Positions 1 to 6,102 of a DNA stretch of 11,537 bases are shown piece after piece. The DNA is taken from the NCBI GenBank assembly GCA_036522615.1, contig DATDFN010000087.1:1-11537 (forward strand), written 5' to 3'. The first letter of the stretch is position 1, and the number at the start of each line of letters is the position of its first letter. The position numbers were made by a program, and so were the translations under genes. The notes below the pieces were generated by a model. The model saw only the letters and a program-made list of their open reading frames with translations, made no database searches and was not told the DNA's origin. Source of the DNA: JAJPJQ01 sp036522615 (GTDB taxonomy: Bacteria; Desulfobacterota; Binatia; UBA9968).

Positions 1-348
1 GGCAAGCTACCGCCGGAAACGAGCGCGGTGATCGATCGGGTCAGGCAAGCGGCCGAGCGAAGCGATTGGGCGGCTTTGCGGAAGTCTATGGTCCGCGAGT
101 TTACCTGGAGCTTCGGCGGAGACCGCGGCGCGGATCAAGCGATTGAAGCCTGGAAGAATCGTCCGGAGTATGTTCGCGAATTGAGTCGAGTTCTAGGTAT
201 GGGATGCCGAGTCGATACTACGCGATACGGCGACGGGGCGAATGCCGAGCGAATTAAATGCGACGGCATAGGCGGCCTGCATTTTCGCGCCGGCTTCATC
301 AACACACCTGAGGGATGGAAATTGGAGTATTTCGTCGCGGGCGACTGA
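1..348 (+). CDS. C-terminal part of an unrecognised protein, cut by the left edge
   Basis: The frame is open from base 1 (GGC AAG CTA...) to the TGA at 346-348, giving about 115 residues, and the true start probably lies outside the window. A GTG at 28 could start a 106-residue protein, but there is no convincing ribosome site before it and the frame stays open upstream. The visible part begins with a helical stretch rich in Arg, Ala and Glu (VIDRVRQAAERSDW), then alternates short charged and aromatic segments, and ends in GWKLEYFVAGD. Two cysteines (in GMGCRV and KCDG) are spaced so that a disulfide is possible, which would suit a secreted protein, but no signal peptide can be judged from a fragment. 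I do not recognise the family and assign no function. No terminator hairpin follows it. Confidence 0.6.
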   Translation, partial: GKLPPETSAVIDRVRQAAERSDWAALRKSMVREFTWSFGGDRGADQAIEAWKNRPEYVRELSRVLGMGCRVDTTRYGDGANAERIKCDGIGGLHFRAGFINTPEGWKLEYFVAGD

Positions 349-535
349 CCCTCACGTAGCGTAATTGTTCACCGCCTTAGGCCGATCACCGAACACCGGC
401 TCCACGATTCAAAAATCCTGCCGTTATAAATTCCACGCCCAAACGTTACAAGAATTCTGCCTTCGCGGGGTTGATCGATGGCCGCGCGAGTGTAAAGTTT
501 TTGTAGAGAAAGGCTGAAATCAGCGGGAGGTTATT
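349..535. other. Intergenic region before the small basic gene
   Basis: This 187-base gap has no supported gene. It is more AT-rich than its surroundings, with AT-rich words such as TATAAA at 425-430 and GTTACAAGAATTC around 444-456. The only things that look functional are a weak promoter-like pair near 471-498 and the GGGAGG ribosome site at 525-530. I see no clear terminator for the upstream gene. Confidence 0.5.
471..498 (+). promoter_or_regulatory. Weak promoter candidate for the small basic gene and the downstream hydrolase-fold gene
   Basis: TTGATC (471-476) and TAAAGT (493-498) are separated by 16 bases, with 4 of 6 matches to each sigma-70 hexamer. Transcription would start near 505, leaving about 30 bases before the ATG at 536. 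It is the best pair in this gap, but such matches arise easily by chance. Confidence 0.28.
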
Positions 536-691
536 ATGGCATCAGCAAGACAGCGCGCCGCTGCGCGGCGTAATATCAAGAAGGCCGCCGCCGCTGCGCG
601 GCGCAAGCGCACGATCGCGCATCTGCCGAAGCGGACGCGCACCGCGTTGGGTAAACAGGCCGCGAAAGTCGCCAAGCGCAAGCGCAGGTAG
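536..691 (+). CDS. Small, extremely basic, alanine-rich protein (51 aa)
   Basis: ATG at 536 is preceded by GGGAGG at 525-530 with 5-base spacing, and TAG ends the frame at 689-691. The product is 51 residues with 20 Lys/Arg and 15 Ala, and no Asp or Glu. It is therefore strongly cationic and likely to bind nucleic acid, like histone-H1-type tails or short ribosome-associated proteins. Residues 8-12 and 19-23 repeat the pattern AAARR, and the underlying DNA repeats a 14-base word (557-570 and 590-603). The C-terminal half reads LPKRTRTALGKQ, then AAKVAKRKRR. The spacing of Lys/Arg along an Ala-rich helix is compatible with DNA or RNA phosphate contacts. The next gene starts 28 bases later on the same strand, so the two may share a transcript. 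I do not recognise a named family. Reality as a gene is supported by the ribosome site and the non-random composition. Confidence 0.62.
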   Translation: MASARQRAAARRNIKKAAAAARRKRTIAHLPKRTRTALGKQAAKVAKRKRR

Positions 692-719
692 CAATTCACT
701 ATACCGAGAAGGAGAGCCG

Positions 720-1448
720 ATGACCCGCATCGACGAGATCGCGCCCGACATCTACCGCATCTGCACGTACTTTCCGGAATTGAGCCTTCAATTCAATCAA
801 TTCCTCGTCCGCGACGACGAACCGCTCTTGTTCCACACCGGGATGAAGCAGCTGTTTCCGGTCGTGCGCGACGCGGTGGCGAAACTGATTCCGCCGGAGA
901 CGCTCCGCTGGATCGGCTTCAGCCATTTCGAAGCCGACGAATGCGGCTCGCTCGCCGAGTGGCAGGCGCTCGCGCCCCAGGCGACGCCGATTTGCAGCTT
1001 AATCGCGAAGGTCGTGAGCGTCGACGATGTGCTCGCCGTTCGCCCCGCGCGCGCTTTGGCCGACGATGAGTCGATCTCAACCGGCAAATACCGTTTTCGC
1101 CTGCTCCAGACGCCGCATGTGCCGCACTGCTGGGAGGCGAGCCTGCTGTTCGAAGAGACCAATCGCACGCTCTTCTGCTCGGATCTCTTTCACCAATGCG
1201 GCGACGTCGAGCCCAGCACGACTTCCGACGTCGTCGGCCGATTCAGACAAACGTTGGTCGACTATCAGCAGGGGCCGTTCGCGAACTACATGCCGTATAC
1301 GCGGCACACCGATCCGACGATGAAGCGCATCGCGGCGCTGAAGCCGCGCACGGTGGCGGCGATGCACGGCTCGGCCTACGTCGGCGACGGCGCGCGCGCC
1401 ATCGCCGACGTAGCTCAGGTGATGAAAGAGGTTTTGGCAGGAAGCTGA
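720..1448 (+). CDS. Metallo-beta-lactamase-fold protein with a flavodiiron-type diiron site
   Basis: This 242-residue protein starts at ATG 720, with AAGGAG at 709-714 (5-base spacing). It has the metallo-beta-lactamase fold in the variant found in the oxygen-binding diiron domain of flavodiiron proteins. The motif H69-F-E71-A-D73-E-C-G-S-L matches the HxExDxxGSL signature of that family rather than the HxHxDH of zinc hydrolases. Further candidate ligands are H136 (in TPHVPHCWEAS), D155 (in CSDLF) and H216 (in AMHGSAY). There is no C-terminal flavodoxin or rubredoxin domain and no signal peptide, so it is a free-standing cytoplasmic diiron domain. By homology it would reduce O2, NO or peroxide, or sense them, but it would need a separate electron donor. 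The substrate is inferred, not shown. Cysteines at 75, 137, 153 and 160 lie near the ligand loops. It converges on the minus-strand gene with 4 bases between the stop codons and no terminator. Confidence 0.85.
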   Translation: MTRIDEIAPDIYRICTYFPELSLQFNQFLVRDDEPLLFHTGMKQLFPVVRDAVAKLIPPETLRWIGFSHFEADECGSLAEWQALAPQATPICSLIAKVVSVDDVLAVRPARALADDESISTGKYRFRLLQTPHVPHCWEASLLFEETNRTLFCSDLFHQCGDVEPSTTSDVVGRFRQTLVDYQQGPFANYMPYTRHTDPTMKRIAALKPRTVAAMHGSAYVGDGARAIADVAQVMKEVLAGS

Positions 1449-1452
1449 CGCT

Positions 1453-3192
1453 CTATCTGTACTGCGTGATCGTGTCGACGAGCGCCGGCTTGTTCTCTTT
1501 CTTGATGTACTCGATCGCGCGCTTGAGCGCCGGGCCGACCTTGTCGCCGTCGGTGATCGGTCCCTCGCCGTAGCAGCCCATGCCCTTGGCGATGGTGGCG
1601 AAATCGGGCGCCGGCTTATCGATCTCCATGCCGAGATAGGCGAGCTTCTCGTCGGTGCCGCGCTGCTCGGCCATGCGGATCTGGTGCTCCCAGTCGTTGT
1701 AGTAGGCGCGGTTGTTGTACATGACGATGAGTTGCGGGATCTGGTCGTGGGCGCCGATCCAGAGCGTGCCCGGATCGAACATCAAGTCGCCGTCGGGCTG
1801 GATGTCGACGACGAGACGGCCCGTGCCGCGATGCGCGAGCGCGACGCCGGTCGACATGCCGATCTGCGTCGAGGTGCCGAGCGATTTTCCCGGATGGCGG
1901 TAGGCCTTATCGAAGTCCCAGAGACCCAGCGCCCAATCCTCCAGCGTGTTTGCGGTCAGCACCCAGTCCTCGCCCTTTATCGCTTCGCCGATCTCGTGCG
2001 CGAGCCGCGGCAGCGAGATCGGCTCGCCCTTCCAGTGCTTTTTGACCTCCTCGCGCCACCCCGCGCGGAGCGCGTCGTGCGTTTTCTTGTGCTCCGCGAA
2101 CCGTGCGCGAATTTCTTCCTGCTTCTTGCCGTTTTTCCCCAGCGCCTCCTGGCACATTTGTGTGAGGAGGGGAATCGCGACCAGCGTATCCGCGGCGATG
2201 TGGACGTCGATCTCCTGGAGCTGCATGAAGTCCTGCGACCACTTGCTGATGTTTATGTCGGCGAGGCCGATGTCGATGATCTTACAGTTCTTCTGCGTGA
2301 TGTAGACGGTCTTGCGCGTTGTCCGGTCGAGCTTGACGAGCGGGCCGTAGAGATCGCGCACGTCGAGCGAGAGGATCACGTCCGCTTTTTGGATCATGTC
2401 GGAATCGGTCAGGTTGAGCGGGTGATTGGTCGGGAAATTGAGCCGGTGGCCGAAGTCCATCACCGGGATCGCGAGCAGCTCGGCGAGCTTAACGAGATTA
2501 TAGAAAGATTCCTGATTTCTGCCGGAATAATCGGTGAGAATCACGGGATTCTTCGCCTGCACGAGCATCTCGGCCGCTTTGGCGAGCGCGTTCAAATCGC
2601 CCTGGAGCGGCGACGGTGCCATGAGGCGCGCGACGTTAGGGATCGGCACGTCGGCGGTGAGCCGGTCTTCTTGAATGCCGGCGTCCCAGCAGAGATACAC
2701 AGGGCCTTTCGGCTCGGTCATCATGACGCGATACGCGCGCGCGAAAGCCTCCGGGATGCTCGCCGCGTTGTACGGCTGGTCGTCGAACTTGACGTAATCG
2801 CGGATCGCGTTGCCCTGGATATTCGCCGTGTGCGTCCAGTCGATGTAGGGCCGCCGGCGCGTGTAGTCCATCGGACCGGTGGCGCCCATGATGAAGACCG
2901 GCACGCGGTCGATGTAGGCGTAAAAGATCGCCATGCAGGAATGGAGCAGGCCGACGACGTCGTGGACGATCGCGGCCATCGGCGTGCCGGTCGCCTTGGC
3001 GTAGCCGTGGGCGATCTGAATAGCCGTCTCCTCGTGCGTGCAGGTGATGATCGGCGCTTCGTTTTTGCCGTAGTTCACCAGCGAGTCGTGGAGCCCCCGG
3101 TAGGTCGCGCCGGGGTTTAAGCTGACGTAGGGTATTTTATACGCCCGCATCATGTCGACGATGACGTCTGAGCCGTATTTCTCGTAAGCCAT
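1453..3192 (-). CDS. Thiamine-diphosphate-dependent enzyme of the acetolactate synthase superfamily, substrate unknown
   Basis: The 579-residue product starts at the CAT complement 3190-3192, with AGGAGA on the minus strand (3203-3198) 5 bases before it. The three-domain layout is the usual one: a pyrimidine-binding domain (about 1-175) with the cofactor-activating Glu as E54 in THEETAIQIAHGYAKATG, a central domain (about 190-330), and a pyrophosphate-binding domain (about 370-560). The metal motif is P466-D467-G468, followed 26-27 residues later by N493-N494. It is a GDG...NN motif with Pro in place of the first Gly. The protein diverges strongly from IlvB of the same window. The region TGPMDYTRRRPYIDWTHTAN replaces the IlvB quinone/FAD-side sequence, so it is unlikely to be a second acetolactate synthase. 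A decarboxylase, lyase or carboligase acting on a 2-oxo acid is likely. The substrate cannot be named. Length is typical, with no frameshift. It is transcribed divergently from the ilv cluster. Confidence 0.85.
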   Translation of the reverse strand: MAYEKYGSDVIVDMMRAYKIPYVSLNPGATYRGLHDSLVNYGKNEAPIITCTHEETAIQIAHGYAKATGTPMAAIVHDVVGLLHSCMAIFYAYIDRVPVFIMGATGPMDYTRRRPYIDWTHTANIQGNAIRDYVKFDDQPYNAASIPEAFARAYRVMMTEPKGPVYLCWDAGIQEDRLTADVPIPNVARLMAPSPLQGDLNALAKAAEMLVQAKNPVILTDYSGRNQESFYNLVKLAELLAIPVMDFGHRLNFPTNHPLNLTDSDMIQKADVILSLDVRDLYGPLVKLDRTTRKTVYITQKNCKIIDIGLADINISKWSQDFMQLQEIDVHIAADTLVAIPLLTQMCQEALGKNGKKQEEIRARFAEHKKTHDALRAGWREEVKKHWKGEPISLPRLAHEIGEAIKGEDWVLTANTLEDWALGLWDFDKAYRHPGKSLGTSTQIGMSTGVALAHRGTGRLVVDIQPDGDLMFDPGTLWIGAHDQIPQLIVMYNNRAYYNDWEHQIRMAEQRGTDEKLAYLGMEIDKPAPDFATIAKGMGCYGEGPITDGDKVGPALKRAIEYIKKENKPALVDTITQYR

Positions 3193-3232
3193 GAATGTCT
3201 CCTAACTGTGCGGAAAGTGCTCCGAAAAAGCA

Positions 3233-3261
3233 TCTATAGCGAGGTTCTACAGCAGGCGCAA
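3233..3261 (-). promoter_or_regulatory. Candidate promoter for the minus-strand thiamine-diphosphate enzyme
   Basis: Read on the minus strand, TTGCGC (3261-3256) and TATAGA (3238-3233) are separated by 17 bases. They match the sigma-70 consensus at 3 and 4 of 6 positions. The start would fall near 3226, giving about 34 bases of leader before the ATG and including the AGGAGA ribosome site. The position and spacing are good, but the -35 element is weak and overlaps an inverted-repeat arm. Confidence 0.4.
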
Positions 3262-3311
3262 GGCTGCCGGCCGCGCGGCGCTCAAATCGCCGCGTAAAAA
3301 AGCACCTTGCG
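3257..3311. repeat. Nested inverted repeats in the divergent promoter region
   Basis: The outer arms are CGCAAGG (3257-3263) and CCTTGCG (3305-3311), a perfect 7-base inverted repeat. It extends by TGC/GCA if one C (3264) is bulged. Inside lie inner arms CGCGGCG (3274-3280) and CGCCGCG (3288-3294) with a 7-base loop. The left outer arm overlaps the minus-strand -35 element, and the right outer arm directly abuts the cluster's TTGACA. This suits an operator for a shared regulator or a cruciform-forming element. Neither hairpin is followed by a T run in either direction, so a terminator is unlikely. Confidence 0.45.
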
Positions 3312-3340
3312 TTGACAAAAAGGGCGTCGTACGTTAGAAA
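3312..3340 (+). promoter_or_regulatory. Main candidate promoter of the ilv cluster
   Basis: A perfect TTGACA (3312-3317) is followed, after the optimal 17 bases, by TAGAAA (3335-3340, 4 of 6). Transcription would start near 3347, about 35 bases before the ATG at 3382. The leader would hold the AAAGGAGGG ribosome site but no room for a T-box, riboswitch or leader peptide. It is the strongest promoter-like sequence in the window. Confidence 0.6.
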
Positions 3341-3381
3341 TGGAATCCAAATAAGAACCAAATCTAAAGGAGGGCTCCCGC

Positions 3382-3630
3382 ATGGAGAGAAGAGAGGAAG
3401 AGTTCATCGTCTCTTTGCTGGACAAGGATCCCGAGCTCCGCAAATACTACGAAGAGCATCAGGATCTCGAGAAACAGCTCGAAGTCTTCCAGCACAAACC
3501 TCATTTGAGTTCTTACGAAGAGGTGGAAAAAAAGCGGCTGCAAAAGTTAAAACTCGCGGGCAAAGATAAAATCATGGAGATCGTTGAACGCTACCGCCAC
3601 GGCGGCGGCGGCCTTCAGAGGGATTCTTAA
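3382..3630 (+). CDS. DUF465-family small helical protein, first gene of the cluster
   Basis: This gene encodes 82 residues with a near-perfect ribosome site, AAAGGAGGG (3366-3374), 7 bases before the ATG. The sequence is highly charged and predicted to be helical. The segment DPELRKYYEEHQDLEKQLEVF, a short break (HKPHLSSYEE), and then VEKKRLQKLKLAGKDKIMEI form two helices of an antiparallel hairpin. This pattern is typical of DUF465 (YdcH-like) proteins, which are usually 60-80 residues. The biochemical role of the family is not established. The end is glycine-rich (GGGG at about 75-78). The stop codon is 9 bases before the ilvB ATG, so it is almost certainly cotranscribed, and perhaps translationally coupled, with ilvB. 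Nothing in it links it to amino-acid chemistry. It may be a carried-along housekeeping gene or a small regulator. Confidence 0.8.
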   Translation: MERREEEFIVSLLDKDPELRKYYEEHQDLEKQLEVFQHKPHLSSYEEVEKKRLQKLKLAGKDKIMEIVERYRHGGGGLQRDS

Positions 3631-3634
3631 GGGG
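3629..3634 (+). promoter_or_regulatory. Ribosome site deciding the ilvB start
   Basis: AAGGGG lies 5 bases before ATG 3640 and overlaps the stop codon of the preceding gene. A GTG at 3634 would add only two residues (M-R) and has a poorer, more distant AGAGGGA site. ATG 3640 is preferred. Confidence 0.6.
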
Positions 3635-3639
3635 TGCGC

Positions 3640-5412
3640 ATGAAAAAAAGCGGCGCGGAAATATTCGTCGAATCACTGAAGCAAGAGGGCGTGGATGTGC
3701 TTTTCGGCATCCCCGGCGGAGTCGTCCTCAAGCTTTTCGACGTACTGCACCAGCAGAAAGACGTCGAAGTGATTCTGACGCGCCATGAGCAGGGCGCCGC
3801 GCACATGGCCGAGGGCTACGCCAAAGCGACGGGTCGCGCGGGCGTGTGTCTCGTGACGTCTGGCCCCGGCATGACGAACATCGTGACCGGCCTCGCGGAC
3901 GCGTTCATGGACTCCGTGCCCATGGTCGCCTTCACCGGCCAGGTGTCGACGAGCCTCATCGGCAACGACGCCTTCCAGGAAGCCGACAACGTCGGCATCA
4001 GCCGCCCGTGCACCAAGCATAACGTGCTGGTTAAGGACGTGAACGACCTCGCGCGCACGATCAAAGAAGCGTTCTACATCGCCAACACCGGCCGGCCCGG
4101 TCCGGTGCTCGTCGATATCCCGAAGGACATCACGACCGACAAGGCCGAGTTCAAATACCCTGACAAGGTGAGCCTGCGCGGCTACAACCCGACGTACGAG
4201 GGCAACAAGTATCAGATCAAGCAGGCCGCGGAAGAGATCATGAAGGCCAAAAAGCCGGTGATCTACGTCGGCGGCGGCGCGCTGTTCTCCGATGCGGCGG
4301 ACGAGATCCTCGAGATGGCCGAGCTCACGCAGATCCCGGTCACGATGACGCTGATGGGACTCGGCAGCTTTCCCGGGACGCATGCGCTCTCGATGGGCAT
4401 GCTCGGCATGCATGGCTCCTACTGGAGCAACATGGCGATGCACCAGGCCGACCTTCTCATCGCGGTCGGCGCCCGCTTCGATGACCGCGTCACCGGCAAG
4501 CTCGCGGATTTCAGCCCGGTCGCGCGCGTGGTGCACATCGACATCGACCCCACATCGATCAAGAAAAACGTGCACGCGCACATCCCGATCGTCGGCGACG
4601 TGCGCACGGTCGTGAAGCAGCTCAACATCCTACTGCGCTCGCTCGACGGTAACGTGAACGAGCGCAAACAGCAGCTGAAGCCGTGGCACAAACAGATCGA
4701 GGAGTGGAAGCGCGCTCATCCGTTCAAATACCAGCAGGACGATAAAGCGATCAAGCCGCAGTACGTGATCGAGAAGCTCTTCGAAATGACGCACAACGAC
4801 GGGATCGTCGCGACCGACGTCGGCCAGCACCAGATGTGGGCGGCGCAGTATTTCAAGGGCAAGAAGCCGCGCACGTTCATCACCTCCGGCGGCCTCGGCA
4901 CGATGGGCTTCGGCTTTCCCGCCGCGCTCGGCGCGCAGCGCGCCTACCCCGACAAGCTCGTCATGTGCATCACGAGCGAAGGCAGCTTCCAGATGAACCT
5001 GCAGGAGCTGGCGACGGCCGTCATTTACAAGCTGCCGGTCAAGATCGTCATGCTGAATAACGGCCACCACGGCATGGTGCGGCAGTGGCAGGACCTCTTT
5101 TACGAAGGCCGCTACGCCTCCAGTGTCCTCGGCAAGATTCCGGACTTCTTGAAGCTCGGCGAGGCGTACGGCATTCCCGGCTGGCGCGCCGAAAAGCCGT
5201 CCGAAGTGGAGTCGGTCATCCGCGAGGGCATCAAGCACAAAGGCCCGGCGATTATGGACTTCCAAGTCTATCCGTTCGAGAACTGCTATCCGATGATTCC
5301 CGCCGGCGGCGCGCAGCACGAGATGGTGCTGGAAGACCCGCCGGATTTGAGGACCAAAGGCGGCGGTTCGAAGAAGATGGAAGCCGACGACGAGGGCGTG
5401 CTTCCCGCCTGA
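3640..5412 (+). CDS. ilvB: Acetohydroxyacid (acetolactate) synthase, large catalytic subunit
   Basis: The product is 590 residues, the normal length for the biosynthetic FAD-containing enzyme. It condenses two pyruvates to acetolactate, or pyruvate and 2-oxobutyrate to acetohydroxybutyrate, the first common step of valine, leucine and isoleucine synthesis. FGIPGG (22-27) and the cofactor-activating Glu E50 in RHEQGAAHMAEGYA mark the pyrimidine domain. TSGPGMTN, FTGQV and GNDAFQE are typical of AHAS. The central FAD domain follows (about 190-350), then the pyrophosphate domain with GTMGFGFPAALGA and N473-N474 in LNNGHHGMVRQWQ. The Mg-binding motif reads S446-E447-G448 instead of GDG. E in the Asp position occurs in some proteobacterial enzymes as I recall them, but Ser before it is less usual. 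The tail after about residue 565 is Lys/Asp/Gly-rich and probably disordered. The small subunit gene follows. Confidence 0.97.
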   Translation: MKKSGAEIFVESLKQEGVDVLFGIPGGVVLKLFDVLHQQKDVEVILTRHEQGAAHMAEGYAKATGRAGVCLVTSGPGMTNIVTGLADAFMDSVPMVAFTGQVSTSLIGNDAFQEADNVGISRPCTKHNVLVKDVNDLARTIKEAFYIANTGRPGPVLVDIPKDITTDKAEFKYPDKVSLRGYNPTYEGNKYQIKQAAEEIMKAKKPVIYVGGGALFSDAADEILEMAELTQIPVTMTLMGLGSFPGTHALSMGMLGMHGSYWSNMAMHQADLLIAVGARFDDRVTGKLADFSPVARVVHIDIDPTSIKKNVHAHIPIVGDVRTVVKQLNILLRSLDGNVNERKQQLKPWHKQIEEWKRAHPFKYQQDDKAIKPQYVIEKLFEMTHNDGIVATDVGQHQMWAAQYFKGKKPRTFITSGGLGTMGFGFPAALGAQRAYPDKLVMCITSEGSFQMNLQELATAVIYKLPVKIVMLNNGHHGMVRQWQDLFYEGRYASSVLGKIPDFLKLGEAYGIPGWRAEKPSEVESVIREGIKHKGPAIMDFQVYPFENCYPMIPAGGAQHEMVLEDPPDLRTKGGGSKKMEADDEGVLPA

Positions 5413-5426
5413 GAAAATGATTCCGT

Positions 5427-5450
5427 GCGCCGGCTCTCTTGCGCCGGCGC
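5427..5450 (+). repeat. GC-rich hairpin between ilvB and ilvN
   Basis: GCGCCGGC (5427-5434) pairs with GCCGGCGC (5443-5450) across an 8-base loop, giving a very stable RNA stem in the 62-base ilvB-ilvN gap. No T run follows, so it is not an intrinsic terminator. It is followed by the 8-base palindrome CTCTAGAG (5455-5462). It might stabilise the upstream message or modulate ilvN translation, which has no clear Shine-Dalgarno site. Confidence 0.5.
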
Positions 5451-5474
5451 GCCGCTCTAGAGCCCAAAAACATC

Positions 5475-5993
5475 ATGGAACACATCATTTCGATTCTGGT
5501 CGAAAACAAGTTCGGCGTGCTCGCGCGCGTAGCCGGGCTTTTCAGCGCGCGCGGCTACAACATCGAGAGCCTGTCGGTCGCGCCGACGCTCGACCCCGAG
5601 ACGTCGATGATCACCATCGTCACCATCGGCGACGATAAAATCGTCGAGCAGATTATTAAACAGCTCAACAAAGTCGTCGAGGTCCTGAAGGTGACCGATC
5701 TCACGGAGACGAGCCATCTCGATCGCGAGACCGCGCTTATCAAGATCAACACCAACACGAAGCCCGAGCACCGCGACGAGGCGATCCGCATCTGCGAGAT
5801 CTTCCGGGCGAAAATCGTCGATTCCTCTCCGACGACCTACACCATTGAGATCACCGGCGACGTCGAGAAGGTGGAGGCGCTGATTAATCTTTTGAAGCCG
5901 CTCGGCATCAAGGAATTGATCCGCACCGGCCGCATCGCCATTTCGCGCGAAGTCGCCAAAGCCGCGACGCGTCCTCAAGCCGTAAAAGTCTAA
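5475..5993 (+). CDS. ilvN: Acetohydroxyacid synthase, small regulatory subunit
   Basis: The product is 172 residues from ATG 5475 (MEHIISILVENKFGVLARV), the standard start of this family. An in-frame TTG at 5439 would add 12 Arg/Ala-rich residues with no support. The N-terminal ACT domain (about 1-77) contains NKFGVLARVAGLFSARGYNI and binds the feedback inhibitor valine at the dimer interface. The C-terminal ACT-like domain (about 85-160) has LIKI, RICEIFRAKIVDSS and a TGDVEKVEAL segment. The protein binds IlvB, raises its activity and confers branched-chain amino-acid feedback. It is of the IlvH/IlvN long type. The ribosome site is weak (only TAGAG about 12 bases upstream), and a strong hairpin precedes it in the leader, so the small subunit may be made at a lower rate or depend on coupling. 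Little else is unusual. Confidence 0.95.
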   Translation: MEHIISILVENKFGVLARVAGLFSARGYNIESLSVAPTLDPETSMITIVTIGDDKIVEQIIKQLNKVVEVLKVTDLTETSHLDRETALIKINTNTKPEHRDEAIRICEIFRAKIVDSSPTTYTIEITGDVEKVEALINLLKPLGIKELIRTGRIAISREVAKAATRPQAVKV

Positions 5994-6052
5994 GCGATAA
6001 GAACGCACGCCGGCTTAAGTCGTTGCCCAGCCCGGCCGGCTAAAACCTCGGT

Positions 6053-6082
6053 TTGACTTGGCCGTCGGGCGAAAGCTATCCT
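6053..6082 (+). promoter_or_regulatory. Possible internal promoter before ilvC
   Basis: TTGACT (6053-6058, 5 of 6) and TATCCT (6077-6082, 4 of 6) are 18 bases apart in the 109-base ilvN-ilvC gap. The start would be near 6089, leaving about 14 bases of leader that just contains the ribosome site GGAGG (6092-6096). An overlapping CATAAT (6084-6089) has no -35 partner at a usable distance. It is plausible as an internal promoter but unproven. Confidence 0.38.
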
Positions 6083-6102
6083 ACATAATCTGGAGGAACG
6101 CC

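Noticed and set aside
425..430. TATAAA as a -10 element in the 349-535 gap
   Set aside because: No -35-like hexamer lies 15-19 bases upstream, so it is treated as AT-rich background.
1684..3120. 478-codon open frame on the plus strand inside the minus-strand ThDP gene
   Set aside because: Composition is shadow-like (Arg, Val, Asp, His rich) with no motif. The minus-strand frame has a complete ThDP enzyme and a good ribosome site.
3341..3381. T-box, riboswitch or leader-peptide attenuator before the ilv cluster
   Set aside because: The likely leader is only about 35 bases and contains neither structure nor a run of branched-chain codons.
3673..4581. 302-codon open frame on the minus strand over ilvB
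   Set aside because: It mirrors codon bias of ilvB, has no family motif and no ribosome site.
5439..5474. Upstream TTG start for ilvN adding 12 residues
   Set aside because: The extension is Arg/Ala-rich, overlaps the hairpin arm and lies outside the family start MEHIISILVE.
6010..6040. Two GCCGGC words in the ilvN-ilvC gap as a terminator
   Set aside because: Each word is self-complementary and they could pair over a long loop, but no T run follows and such words are common at this GC content.
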